Below the pieces are notes generated by a model, which worked only from the letters and a program-made list of their open reading frames with translations, searched no databases and was not told the DNA's origin. The translations under genes were made by a program, and so were the position numbers. DNA of 64,000 bases from Syncephalis fuscata (Eukaryota > Zoopagomycota > Zoopagomycetes > Zoopagales > Piptocephalidaceae). The stretch is from the NCBI GenBank assembly GCA_025786725.1, contig JAHLTZ010000015.1:62001-126000 (forward strand). Direction: 5' to 3'. Shown here one piece after another: positions 39,651 to 52,000 of this stretch (position 1 is its first letter; each line of letters opens with the position of its first letter).

Positions 39651-40796
39651 TATATAATAAATAATATAATAAATAATAAATATTCTATTATAAGATTGAT
39701 TAAAATATGTAATTGTTTACGATTAATAGCTGTCTTTTGTATAAGAGGCTAAATTTTGTTATAAATATTTAATGCTAGTTCACTAAGCTGTACGTTGATG
39801 TTCAAAACAATATCACAGGTCGAATATACTATAAGTGTGAGTTAATCGAACATCGATTATTATTTAACGATAAATGGTACAAGTACATTAGCTATTGGTT
39901 TAAAAGAATAACGAAGCAAGAAATAGCAATGGATTTGCTTTTACGTATTTTGTGCAAATAAAGAAATATCAATTGAGGAATTACCAGTTAAAGTACAGCT
40001 TTAAATGGATAACAATGTTGCCATTGTTTTTACAGAATTATTAATTTAACATCACGTGATTACATTGCATTATAATAGTGGATCATCAAATTGATTTTGA
40101 TATAGTTTTAATGATCAATATTAATGCATAATCCATTTGATTTTAGAACTTAACGACTGGGCAGCATCCTTCATTTACTACAAATAATATTCTTCAAGGG
40201 CTTAGTACAATTGCTTCCAAGTTTTAAAATGCTGTTTCTAAACCTAGCTTGCGCTCAAATGAGCCAATCCTTAATTTTTAAAATAATAATACTAAATATC
40301 TATTCTAGTAAGTTTGGGTCGTGATTATATTCACAACCCATATTTTTATTAAAGTGGTGTATAGCAAGTATGTGTATCAGAAACAAAAACAGTTCAGGTT
40401 GGTTGCAGAATTGGTGCTACCATGCTGTTAAACACTACTTTGTACGAGCTTGTGGATGATGCAATGGCATGAATACTATGGTATATTTCTACGCATACCA
40501 TATTTAGCATATTTAACAATAATCTATCTCGCCACTATTTTATACACAATATATCTATTTTCTATGATCAAACAATAAATTAACTGCTCATATATAGTCT
40601 TGATTATGATATTATCTACCAGCAAGAGTATCAAACATTAGTTTCCTGATATCGTGCAGGCCAATGTAAAAGGCCTGCTCAAAAACCGGTTTTTAGCTAC
40701 GTGCAGCTTTCCTTGAAAACACACGGTTTCTTGCAGTATAATGGTTAATTTAGCCCATTCGAATATGAATTAACGCTTTTCATTCTAGCTTTTAAT
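39651..40796. other. Intergenic with hydrolase-related relic
   Basis: About 1.1 kb without an intact gene. The part from 40180 to 40470 resembles the decayed hydrolase region at 63700-63990. Confidence 0.45.
40180..40470 (+). pseudogene. Decayed sequence related to the 63.7-64.0 kb relic
   Basis: Shares TAGTAAGTTTGGGT(C/T)GTGA at 40308 and 63828, and a TTCA(A/G)GTTGGT...GGT(A/G)C(T/C)ACCATGCT block about 80 nt further on in each copy. No open frame. Probably remnants of one dispersed gene or element. Confidence 0.4.
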
Positions 40797-42657
40797 ATGT
40801 TTTTTTAAAATACCAACAGCTGATTTTACTTTTAGTTATTTGTATATTTGCACAGATCAATCATACTTGTGCAAAAATTACACTTTTTAATAACACCAGT
40901 GATCCAATAGTTCTTTCTTCAAACGACGTGTTTCTTCATCCAGAATCTTATTACCGCTATGAAGGCATCGCATTTGTATGGCATTTTGCTGATTATAAAA
41001 ATTCAAGCATAAAGTGCTCTTTTCCTCCAGTCAATGTATCAAATCCAACAATTCAAAATATAGCCAAAGATGCATATCAACATAAAGATTTTGCTGTAGT
41101 TATAGGTAGCCAATCTACAAATAATGCTAATTGCGACACTAAAGAACAAGTAAGTTTTTTACTATATTACTATGTGTATTAATTGTATTTTAGATTAGAC
41201 AAGCAATAGATAAATTGATTTGACAATTATCACACGCAGGATTTCCATCAGTCAAACTGCTCATTCTTGCCTCAAATGCACCACCAATATTTTCCGTAGA
41301 TTACGACCAAATTAAATATAAAGTTGACATACACTCGCTGCTTTTATAGTTTCAGATGCAAAAAATCTACCTGTAACAGCTTTATTGGCTCCATCAGTTT
41401 TTAATAAAAATTCTAACAATTATGCAAGTTTCCACTATATTGCTGAACAGGGTAGGTCATTTAAAACAGCTGTTATAGCAACACTAAGCTGTTAATAGAG
41501 CCCAGTCCATGGAATATCGCATTTTCATCAAATACATATATTGCCTACAAGTGGATATACTTTACCATAGTAAGTAGCAAAACTAAACACATATATAAAG
41601 ATCTTACTGTGTTGTTACAGGTATTAGCTACTTTGCTATATGTGTTTGCTCGTGTAATAATCCTGGCAAAACTAAAGCTGTTAAAACGAAACCTACTTTT
41701 GATCGCATTTGGCATTGGTTTTATATACAGTATTTGTAAGTAAATCCAATCTATACTAAAATATACAACTCATGATTATTTACTAGTTTTCCTCATACAT
41801 CTGGCTGCCCTGTATAAAACATACCAACCGCTATTTTTTTCAATTTTTATAATTCTTTATCGGAAATATCCTTTTATATAACAATTTGGCATTGGTATGT
41901 AATTACCAATCTTAATTATATAATTTTAATATCTGCTTTTTAGGTCAATTGTCGGCAAAAAGCTATTTACAAAGTTATCAATTATACTTGTTCGACTTAT
42001 TGTTATTATCAATGCTATAGTCAACATTATTGAAACTGATATTTTTTGAAATACATTGTTCAATATAAATACTACAATTTTCTAGCAGATAATGATAGCT
42101 ACTTATTGGATCATTTGTGGGATGCATTACCATGGATCACTATTGCAATTTTCTGTGGATCTGGTAAGTTTGTATATCAATTAAAACATTTAATTTAATT
42201 AATTGCACTCAATAGCATTATGGTTTGGATTTACCTCATACAGGCTTAAAAGACATCATGAAGGGCGTCGCAAGTTTATACAGGTAAAGCATTTAATACA
42301 TTTACTACAATGGATTCTAATTATATATCACATCAGCTGGCATGTATCACTTTACTAGCACTTTTCACATATGTATTATTCCCAATATGTTATATATTTT
42401 CTCCCGTGACTGAAGCAGCACCAAAACCTGATGAAGTATTTAAAACGGAATTCATGTTTGATACAGTATATATGATTCGTGCACTCATATTTTCAACAAT
42501 TCTCGGTTTACAGTGGCCATATTCATCAAAGCTAACTGAGCCAGAAATACGAGAGCCACTTGGTGGAATGACAACCATTGGATATGAATCAAAAGTAGAG
42601 GAAGTGCCGATACAATGGCGGCTGACCCGAAAAATTACAAGAATGATTAAACGTTAG
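40797..42657 (+). pseudogene. Receptor-like multi-pass membrane protein gene, frame interrupted
   Basis: Reading through several introns gives a signal peptide (MFFLKYQQLILLLVICIFA once a T is added to the T7 run at 40800-40806), an ectodomain of about 200 residues with several N-glycosylation sequons and scattered Cys (KCSFPPVNVSNPTI, DFAVVIGSQSTNN, NLPVTALLAPSVF), then six to eight hydrophobic helices (WIYFTIVLATLLYVFARVII, LSIILVRLIVIINAIVNII, ALPWITIAIFCGS, IRALIFSTILGLQW) and a cytosolic tail to 42657. This is the layout of a 7TM receptor with a ligand-binding ectodomain. No family is recognised. Besides the start, at least two further frame breaks and one in-frame TGA (41220) occur, more than in the other genes, so it may be a true pseudogene. 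Confidence 0.5.
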
Positions 42658-43074
42658 AATATTAGCGCGAATAATTAATTAAACTATATTTTGAATGCAA
42701 TAATAAATAGAAATAATTATTGCTGTATTTCATAATTAATTCTGTATTTTACATTTGATTATTTATTTATAAATTAATGTTTGTCGATAATAGCTGCAGT
42801 TATGAAAAATTAAATTATATAAACGCTTAGCTTAATAATTTTACTTATAACTAAAATTGAAATTAGTCAGTTTATTGATAGTGAAAATAGTCTAGCTGTT
42901 ATTAATTATGAATCTACAACTAAAATCGAATACAAAATTAAACAGATAAGCTATTACCAAATTAATTAAATGCTGCATCCAAGTATAACGTGTGGCTCAA
43001 AACGATTTAATTCAATCATTGCATCTTTACTCAGTATTTTAATCTTGTTTTTAACATTTCTGTACTTTTCATCT

Positions 43075-43714
43075 ATGGACTGGAATGAATATATTAATCG
43101 CTTAACGGAATCCGGTGTTATAAAACATGCAGCTATATTCAGTCTAGAAAGCCAGCTACTTGCTGCATCTCTTAATTTTAATGTAAGCCATTCATTACAA
43201 TTCAATACATTACGTGTAGCGTACCATGTGTACGTTTCATATGTATTTACGGCAAACAATTTATTCAACTATGTTAGTTAGTGCTATTGACCGTACACTT
43301 GCTTTAATATTGTTATTGTGTAATAATCACGTATTCTGATATAATTAGATTGACGTGGATGACGTCAAGAGATTATTGGTCAGCTTCCAACATGTATCAA
43401 ACATCTACATAACGGATTTGATCTACTTGGAACTAAATATATACCGCTTTATTGTACCAAAACATTTATTTACGGCAAAAGTGTAGGTATTAATGGCTTT
43501 ATATTCGATCGCTAACCGGTATTTAGTCTAATAATAGTGCAATATTTGTAAAAACAAACACCATAATTATTATCAACTTATATGAAGCACCGAATAAAGA
43601 TCGTGAAGCTATTCGCATAGTTAATGGTGTGGCTGATTACTTGCGTAGCATTGATTTAGTAAGTCTATTAGTTCCCTACTAAATGGCTATTTATTTACTG
43701 CAACTATTTAGTAA
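43075..43714 (+). CDS. PFY1: Profilin
   Basis: Exons 43075-43182, 43349-43482, 43527-43658 and a last exon holding only the stop codon (43712-43714); 125 residues, the normal profilin size. The start MDWNEYINRL is the standard profilin N-terminal helix with the poly-proline-binding Trp. AAIFSLESQLLAAS, DVDDVKRLLVSF, LLGTKYIPLYCTKTFIYGK, KTNTIIIINLYEAP and VVNG/VADYLRS-like helix follow in order. Profilin binds actin monomers and formin poly-proline tracts. One base is missing in an A run at 43399-43401: adding it joins the two conserved halves and fixes exon phase. Intron 1 is long for this window (166 nt). Reading through the last intron would instead add eight residues. Confidence 0.88.
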
Positions 43715-43819
43715 AAATAAGAAGAAGAATAGATTATTTGAAATGTCAAGTAGCGTTTATAGCTTTAATTTTAACTTATTATAATCTATTTATTTGATTA
43801 AATATTACTATAAAGCCTA

Positions 43820-44795
43820 TTATTGCTTTCGCATAGCTTTCCGTTTTGATTTAGTAGCGCGAATCTTGGATTGAGCTGCTTTTCGAACGGCTTTTGTATC
43901 ATATCTAAACTTTTTGTTGGTTTCTTCTTCCCTTTCTCTCTGGAATGTATAAATAGGATAAGTAGCAAATCTTTTAATTGTTTATAATCTTACAATTTTT
44001 CTAGTTGTGCTTGAATCTTTGTGGCTTCTGCCGCTTGTTCCTATTGAATAATTTAATATTGATCATAAACATATATAACTCATTGACTTACACGTTCGAC
44101 AGCCGCTTTTGCTCTTGCTTTGACTGATTGTCGTGCCACTTCATCTACACTTTCTTCATCGTTGATGTCGGTAATTACCGTGACCGTTGTTGTTGAAGTC
44201 TTGCCACTAAATGAAGCAGTACTTGGCTTTTGAACACTCCATGGGTCCTGCTCGCTAGTTTCTTCGGCTTCTTCTTCTTCTTCTTCTTTGTCAGATCCAG
44301 ACTCTTGCTCTTCATCGTTGGACTCTTCATCTTCATTATTGGGTATAAATTCTATATATATTTCCGTTAGAGATACCAACACATTTGAGTAAATAAAGCA
44401 TCTGTCTTACGTTTAGCATAAGCTTCATATTCATCTCTACGTTGCTGTGTCATTTCATCTTTCGCTTCTCGTCGCTATTAATACAGCATGATAAATAACA
44501 TATCTCTTGACGTTATTACATAGATTTACATACCATTTTACGCTCTTCTATACGTTCCAGTCTTTCTCGTTCTAGCGCTTTCTTTTTGCTAACGCCTTAC
44601 GATCCTGTTTTCTTTTTTGAAATCCGTCAAGAACGATCTAGCATTATAGTTAAGCATTTTGTTCATAGTATCCGTTTGCTACGCTTACTTTCGCACATCA
44701 TCGTCAAATTTGATTTCTTGGATCTGTTCTTGTCGTTGCTTGCGTTTCTTTGCATAGGTGCGTGCACCAGCCGTAAGAATCTGCGCGTTATCCAT
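43820..44795 (-). CDS. NOL12: Nucleolar protein Nol12/Rrp17
   Basis: Six exons (44795-44689, 44637-44534, 44474-44411, 44351-44092, 44040-43994, 43939-43820), about 234 residues. The family's core is present: IKFDDDVR, then SFLTGFQKRKQDRKALAKRKALERE, a basic helix (RREAKDEMTQQRRDEYEAYAK), an acidic middle and a basic C-terminus with ETNKKFRYDTKAVRKAA. Rrp17/Nol12 is a nucleolar RNA-binding protein linked to 5'-end trimming of 5.8S/25S precursors. Three single bases are missing: two in exon 2 (near 44624 and 44579-44581) and one at the exon 5 donor (43993). Exon lengths require exactly these corrections. Divergent from NAA10 by 123 bp, convergent with profilin by about 105 bp. Confidence 0.85.
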
Positions 44796-44918
44796 AATCG
44801 TAACCGTACACTTGCTACAACTATTGGAAAGCGAGAAGAGAAAAAGACGGTTGTATTTTTTTCTACTATTGTTTGTGAATTCACGCCATTTCGTCACAAT
44901 AGCCACAATATACACACT

Positions 44919-45716
44919 ATGAATATTCGCCGGGCTACAGTAAGTACAAGCTAGACGCAATTACTGCCTACTATACTTTGTATATATGTCTAACAATACT
45001 TTTAGATCGATGATCTACCAGGAATGCAACACTGCAACCTGATGAATCTACCGGAAAACTATCAGTTAAAATATTGCAAGTATTTCACGTAATACCAGTA
45101 GATAAATAGACTTATATATCAGTCTAGATTTATACCATGCTCTTTCATGGCCACAACTCTCGTATGTAGCAGAAGACCATCGTGGCCATATTATCGGCTA
45201 TGTATTGGCTAAAATGTACGTTATAAATATAGTTACCACTTATATTACTGCTAACTATTCATCTAATAGGGAGGAAGACGCCAAAGATGTCTCACACGGC
45301 CATATCACCTCGCTTTCTGTTATGCGTAGTTATCGTCGATTGGGAGTAGCCGAGAAACTAATGCGACAATCTCGTAAGTCTAACCAATAGTCTAGAGATT
45401 GCTGTATCTAATATCAAGTATTTATAACTGTAGAACAAGCTATGGTCGATTGCTTTGATGCTAAATATCTATCGCTACATGTACGTAAAAGTAATCGAGC
45501 AGCATTAACACTTTACCGTGATACATTAAAATTTGAGTAAGTAGTAATAGATAATATTAATATTAATACATTTTATTACAACACAGTAATTAACTACGTA
45601 TTATTAGAGTGAACGACATTGAAAGTAAATACTATGCTGATGGCGAAGATGCCTATGCCATGAGGTGCGATCTATCTTTCTTAAAACGTTCCAATGATGG
45701 CACCGTTACTGCTTAA
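44919..45716 (+). CDS. NAA10: N-alpha-acetyltransferase catalytic subunit Naa10/Ard1
   Basis: Six exons (44919-44939, 45006-45075, 45128-45215, 45270-45373, 45434-45536, 45608-45716), 164 residues with an intact frame. Nearly every family landmark is visible: MNIRRAT start, [13 protein letters not shown], the [12 protein letters not shown] strand, HGHITSLSV, the acetyl-CoA loop [18 protein letters not shown] and [12 protein letters not shown]. It is the GNAT catalytic subunit of NatA, acting with Naa15 on ribosomes to acetylate Ser/Ala/Thr N-termini. Intron 2 has a GC donor (GCAAGT at 45076); no GT donor nearby preserves KYYLYH, so this is a GC-AG intron. The first coding exon is only 21 nt. 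Confidence 0.95.
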
Positions 45717-46074
45717 TTCATTACATTTACGGTATTGACTGCCTGTAGAAAACAACACTACACGCATGAATAAACAAAACAATGGATCCTTAATTCAACT
45801 CGATTATGTGATGTGTGTGTGTATATATGTTGATGATGCATGGATGCATTGGGACGATGAATCATTCCCACCAATACCTTTTCTCCTCCTTGATCTCTTT
45901 CGCCTTCGTCGCATATATACTATTTACCATTGTTGTTACTCTACTGTTGACCCAGACTTACATCCGTTAAAAATAACCATTATTTTGGCTGTGGCCACTA
46001 TATTAGTAGTTCAGAAGCTTATTACAACTACTAGTAAAAGCACTGGTGTTAATCATCGTTGGCCGTAAGACGCG
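45717..46074. promoter_or_regulatory. Intergenic, NOT1 upstream region
   Basis: About 360 bp between NAA10 stop and NOT1 start, same strand. It is too short to hide the missing NOT1 N-terminal domain, and no frame in it resembles that domain. Confidence 0.45.
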
Positions 46075-49000
46075 ATGAGGTAAGCGCGAATATCCGCTAT
46101 GCCGGAGAGACGATAGTATATGAACACAGCTGATGTTCGTTTACTTGCTACTTTGCCTTTCCAGTGACGACGGCAAGCCCGATACGACTGGCTCATCGGT
46201 CGATCGGCCGCATTTAGCCAATATTATGCTTGATTTTGGCTATAAATGCTGTTCTTCGCCCACGGCTATCCGCGATCTCTTTTCGCACTACGATGTGAGC
46301 GAGTCAAACCCGTTGCCAGTCGAGGAGATTGCTCGTATTTTAGGAATGATGGCTCGGACACACGTGAGCCTAGAGGCCACTACAGGTGTAGATGGCGCTT
46401 TGGCTAAAACGTGGAATCCAACTATATTTGCCAGTGCATTGGCTGAAGTGGTAAGTTACAGTGAGGTGGACAGCATATTGTCTATTATAACTACAGCGAC
46501 TTTATGGTTAATGTGTTGATATTAGCAACCAAGCCTCGATTGGGACAAGGTTTTGGAGTGTTTGGACTATCCGGATTTTATGATATTTGACCAAGATGGG
46601 CTCTTTTTAGTAGCTAATGCTTATCGCACAGGCTGTAAAGTAAGCATGACTCATACTAGTGCATCAACAATAACTTGTTACTAACTACTAACTATAACTG
46701 TGTAGGATAACCGTCCATTGCCAAACTCTTTACTATTGAAAAACTGGGAAAATCGACGTGGCCATTATAGCTTATTGAAAAATGCTATATTCTGTTCACC
46801 AGATTTGGCTGATTTTGCATCTGATGCATCTGAAAAGATTTTACAACCAGACGATGGATTTGAATTAAATGCCAATATGAAAGCCATGGCTGTTACTTTA
46901 TCCTCTCATAAATGGAATTCAATAGCACTATTTGAGACATTAACGTCATTTCATGATACGGAAATGGCTGGTGATCTACGCTCTTTACTAGAGAAGATGG
47001 CCAAAATGTCGGCCGAACTGGTGTTTCTTGGATTACTGCAAGTGGATGTAAGTACCTGTGTGTTACCTGTATGCATTCATTCTAATGCGCTGCATATATG
47101 CATAGAGAGAGAAATGGAGTGAATTGCACCAAGAAATGCTTTCAAAGCTACTATTTCTATTCCTTACTGGGCATCCAAACGCCAGTTTAATTCTATCACG
47201 TCTATGGACACTTAATGGCGATTTATTGATATCAGGCTTACTTGAAATGTATAAGAAGGATGCCAATTCTTTATCGCGTATTCTTGATATTGCCCAGGAC
47301 CTTAAGGTAGATAGCAAATATATTATCTGTATTTAATGTTTAAATACAGTTAAACTAACTGTTTGTCTTTATAGCTTATTACAACGTTATTAAGCGTAGA
47401 ATCGTTTGGATTTGCCATTGATTTAGCAGCACTCGCTTCACGTCGTGAATATTTGAATTTAGAGAAATGGCTGCAAAATTCAATTACCAAACATGGCGAT
47501 AGCTTTGTTGTAACTTGTTTGGCCTTTTTGAAGCAAAAAATGACTGAGGAAATATCACGGCAAACTCGAAATGTGCCATCGCAATCAGTGCCGTTATCGC
47601 TTGAAGTGAATGCAATTTTTCTTCGTGTTTTAGAGCGCAGGTATGGCTATTGCGCAACTATTTATTGACAATCTAACTTATTTGAATGATCTAGCACTAT
47701 GTCGCCTGAAAACAATAGCCACTTTAAAGAAATTCGCAATATATGCTTACAAGTGCATCCACGTCTTATGAACGTTGGTGCTGCATCAGAAGAATTGGCC
47801 AGTGGATCAGAAATGACCTTTTCCAAAGATGTAGACGATGAAGTTAATACACAATATGAACGCATTTATCGTGGCGACATGTCAATGGAAGCGGTAGTCG
47901 ATCTATTGACTCGTTTAAAGAATTCACCAGATCCATGGCAGCAACAAGTATTTGCCTGTATGGTGCATAATTTATTCGACGAATATCGTTTTTTTCCAAA
48001 GTATCCGGATAAGGAACTAGCTATTACTAGCGTCTTATTTGGATCATTAATTCGCTATCAATTAGTGTCTTACACGCCATTTGGCATTGCGTTACGCTAT
48101 GTATTGGATGCACTACGTAACCAGCCAGGTTCAAGAATGTTCCGCTTTGGTATACAAGCATTGGCGCAGTTTCAGTCTCGTTTAGCTGAATGGCCACCAT
48201 TTTGCGAGCATTTATTGCAGATTCCACATTTGCTTCAAGTTCATCCGGAACTAGTTCAATATGCTCGTTCTGTAGTATCAAATACCAATCAGCCTGCTTC
48301 GTTACCTCAATCGTTGCAACAACAACAACAAAAGCCACCGCATGTATCACCAATCACACATGCTGCTGCTACACCACAATCGGTCGGTGGCAGTAATATG
48401 GCTATGACGCCTGAACCGCATCTACCAGGACCATCTGGACCACCAGCACCGGCGCCGTCTATTCGTGGCCCTACTCAAGTGTTCAATTCAGTTCATGCCG
48501 ATAAAGACGGAGAAGAAATCCATACACCACCCGAACAGCTACAGGACTGTATTCTATTCAATATCAACAATTTGGCCGACAATAATTTAATGGAGAAGCT
48601 GAATGAATTACGTCAAGCAATTGAAGAGCCGGCATTTGCATGGTTTAGCCAGTATTTGGTAGTTAAACGTGCCAGTTTGGAGCCGAATCAACATGAACTT
48701 TACTTGAAGATGCTAGACATGCTAGAAAAGCCTGATTTGATTAAGAATGTACTTCGACAAACATTGTTTAATATTCGAATACTTCTCAATTCGGAGAAAA
48801 CTGTTGAATCATCGTCAGAACGTGCTCTACTTAAAAATCTTGGCTCCTGGCTTGGTGGTATGACGCTAGCTCGTAATATTCCTATTAAGCATAAGCATAT
48901 TGCTTTTAAGGATTTGCTGATTGAAGGCTACGACAGCGGTCGGCTTATTGTAGCCATTCCATTTGTAGCCAAAGTATTGGAACAAGGCAAACGGAGCAAA

Positions 49001-52000
49001 GTATTCCGTCCGCCCAATCCATGGCTAATGGGCATTCTTCGTCTATTGGTTGAATTGTATCATTTTGCCGATCTAAAATTGAATCTTAAATTTGAAGTTG
49101 AAGTGTTATGCAATGCATTCCAGATTAAAGTAGATGGTAAGTGATTTAGCATTACTAATTGGTCGGCTAACCTAATATAACATGGCATTTATAGATATTG
49201 AGCCGACTGCAATGCTGAAAGATAGGCCACCCAAAGAGCTATTGGACTCATTTACAGCAGCTGGTGCTGTGGATCCATTATCATTCGGCTTTCCAGCGCA
49301 GTCTAATGGCACTTCAGCCTCTTCGGCTCCATTGACTCAGCCGTTCCCATTGCCACAAGGATTGACGCAACAACAAGCACAAGCCATTTCCACCTCTCAA
49401 ATACCAGCATCTGGCGATCATCGTGGCTTTGCCAATAACACTAACACTAATAATAGCGCTAATCTTGCTGGACTTGATGATACAACAGCAGCAAGTATTG
49501 GCCTGTCTAATCTGGCTACATTCCTTCACTTTGATCCAAGCTTTTCATTGTTTATGGCCCAGCCTATGTTAAAGCGTATGTTCCATATTGCTATTGACAG
49601 AGCTATTCGTGAAATTATTGGACCAGTGGTTGAACGATCGGTTACCATTGCCGGTATTTCTACTCGTGAGCTTGTTGTTAAAGACTTTGCTTTAGAACCA
49701 AATGAGGATAAGATGCGACATGCTGCCCATGCCATGGTACGCAGTCTAGCGGGTAATTTGGCTTTAGTTACTTGTAAAGAGCCATTACGGGTTAATATTA
49801 TTAATCATGTACGCACATTACTACTTCAAAACGGCTATCACGAATCCAATTTGCCCGAAGATTTAATTAGTGTTACTGTGGAAGACAATATTGAGCTGGC
49901 CTGCTCTATTGTTGAACGAGCTGCTGCTGAGAAGGCAGTGCCAGAGATTGATGACATTCTTTCTACATCGTTTAGTAATCGCCGCAAACATCGCGAGGTA
50001 AGTGTAAGCAATGGTACAATTAATGAAATATAATAACGTATATATATATATAATGTTATTAGCGTATGGGCCAGCCTTATTATGATATGACGGCATATTC
50101 TGCATCTCGTTATCCAGCCAACTTGCCAGATCCACTACGACTTAAACCTTCTGGCTTATCGGCTGGTCAATTGCGTGTTTATGAAGAATTTGCCAAAATT
50201 GTATGTGATATTACAGCTTAATAAGTTATGACTAATCTTTATTACTATTATTCTAGTACGGCGCAGCTGGTCCAGATATTATGAGTGGAGGCAATACTGC
50301 TGCTGTTGCTGCCGCCGCTTCATCACAGTCTATGCAGCTACAAGCACAGCAACAGCTTCAAATGCTACAGTTGCAATCACAATCACAATCCAGTGCTCAT
50401 GCACAAGATCCATATCGTGTATCAGCCGATGAACAACAAACTTTAGAACGTTTTGCTGTAAGTGATTTAAACTAATCATTTATTATTTCTTTTATTCATA
50501 TGTTTTAATGTTTAGCAATATGTTGCCGAGTTGGATAGCAAGATTAATGCTAATGCTGATATACCATGGAAGAAATTACCAGTTCATCATGATATTAACG
50601 TACTAATGCGACAAATCTCATTACTGGCCGGCCAGTCACGCCAACGAGACGATGTAGCATTGACCTTTTCGCAAAAAGTGGTTCAATTGCTATACAAGAA
50701 CGATTTGAATTGTCGCGCGATGTTTACGTGATGCTTTTGGAGCATTTATGTAAAATATCCGTCAAGGTCAACAAAGAAGTTACCGCATGGCTTTTATATG
50801 CTGATGATGAGGTAATGATATAATGTATATATATATATATAGTCGATCAGTACTAATAATCTAATAATAGCGCAAATATAATGTACCCGTCACAGTTGCA
50901 TTAATTAGAGCAGGCCTAGTTCATGTAACCGAATTGGACGTTCAATTAGCCAAACTAATGGAAGCCAATCGACCAGCGGCTATTGAATTTGCTGCCAAAC
51001 TAGCCCGTCAATGCCTGTTTGATCCACAACAGCCATGTGCAACGCGTAACCAATTTGCCAACACGCTAGCTTCATTGGCACGAATTGCCCAACGTGGTAA
51101 TGTATCTGAAACGTAAGTTATCTCTTATATATCTCTTTACTTATTAGTATATCTCTAACACCATTACATTTAGTGTTGAAGAATTGTTAAAAGAAATCAA
51201 GTCAGGTCCTTCTCAGCCTAGTGATTTGTCCATGGCTGCCATGACCACCCAAAACGGACAGTTAACTGTCGGTGGTGATTCCATGTCCAGTATACGCGAT
51301 CAACTTGTGTTTATATTCGGTGAATGGGTGCGTCTCTATCAACATCCATCATCTAATGAAAAATCGCTTAATGCATTTGTTGATCAAGTAAGTATTAATT
51401 GCTTAACGTTGAAGTGAAATAGTTTATTTACATTAATGTATCTAGGTTCAACAACAAAATATTCTACAAGATGAAAATACATTTTCACTCTTTTTCCGTA
51501 TTAGTATTGAATTGGCCACAGAGATTTACCAGAAACAATCTACGGTACCAAGCAGTTCAAGCCAGGCCGCCTATCAACCAGTGGATGCCAATGCGAAATT
51601 GATTGCCCTTCTTGTCAAAACATTTAACGAAGAAACTGGCGGTATTAGCCGAGCTGCTTATTTCCGTAAAATACTATCGATTATCGTTCTAGTGCTAGTG
51701 AATGAGCACGAACTACGTCGACAGGAATTTAACCAAAAGCCATTCTTCCGTTTACTAGTTGGCCTTTTGACCGAGTTGAACTCCGGCGATACTCTGTCGA
51801 ACGATGAACATTTTGCACTATTACAAGCATTTAGGTAAGTCTATAGTTAATGTATTGAAAGTAATTAATTATAATGTTCTAGTGAAACATTCCACACTTT
51901 GCGACCATCTTTCTTGCCTGGATTTACATTTGCCTGGGTATCGCTTATTTCACACCGGCTATTTATGTCCAAGTTACTATTGGCACCAGATCGTCGTGTA

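Noticed and set aside
42966-43281. Plus-strand frame with an N-terminal membrane helix upstream of profilin
   Set aside because: The hydrophobic part precedes the real profilin ATG at 43075 and the tail is intron 1; only the middle is coding. An overlapping minus-strand frame is a shadow.
45766-46068. 100-codon frame before NOT1, considered as the missing NOT1 N-terminus
   Set aside because: No likeness to CNOT1 HEAT repeats, mixed composition, and it stops before the NOT1 start without a usable donor in phase.
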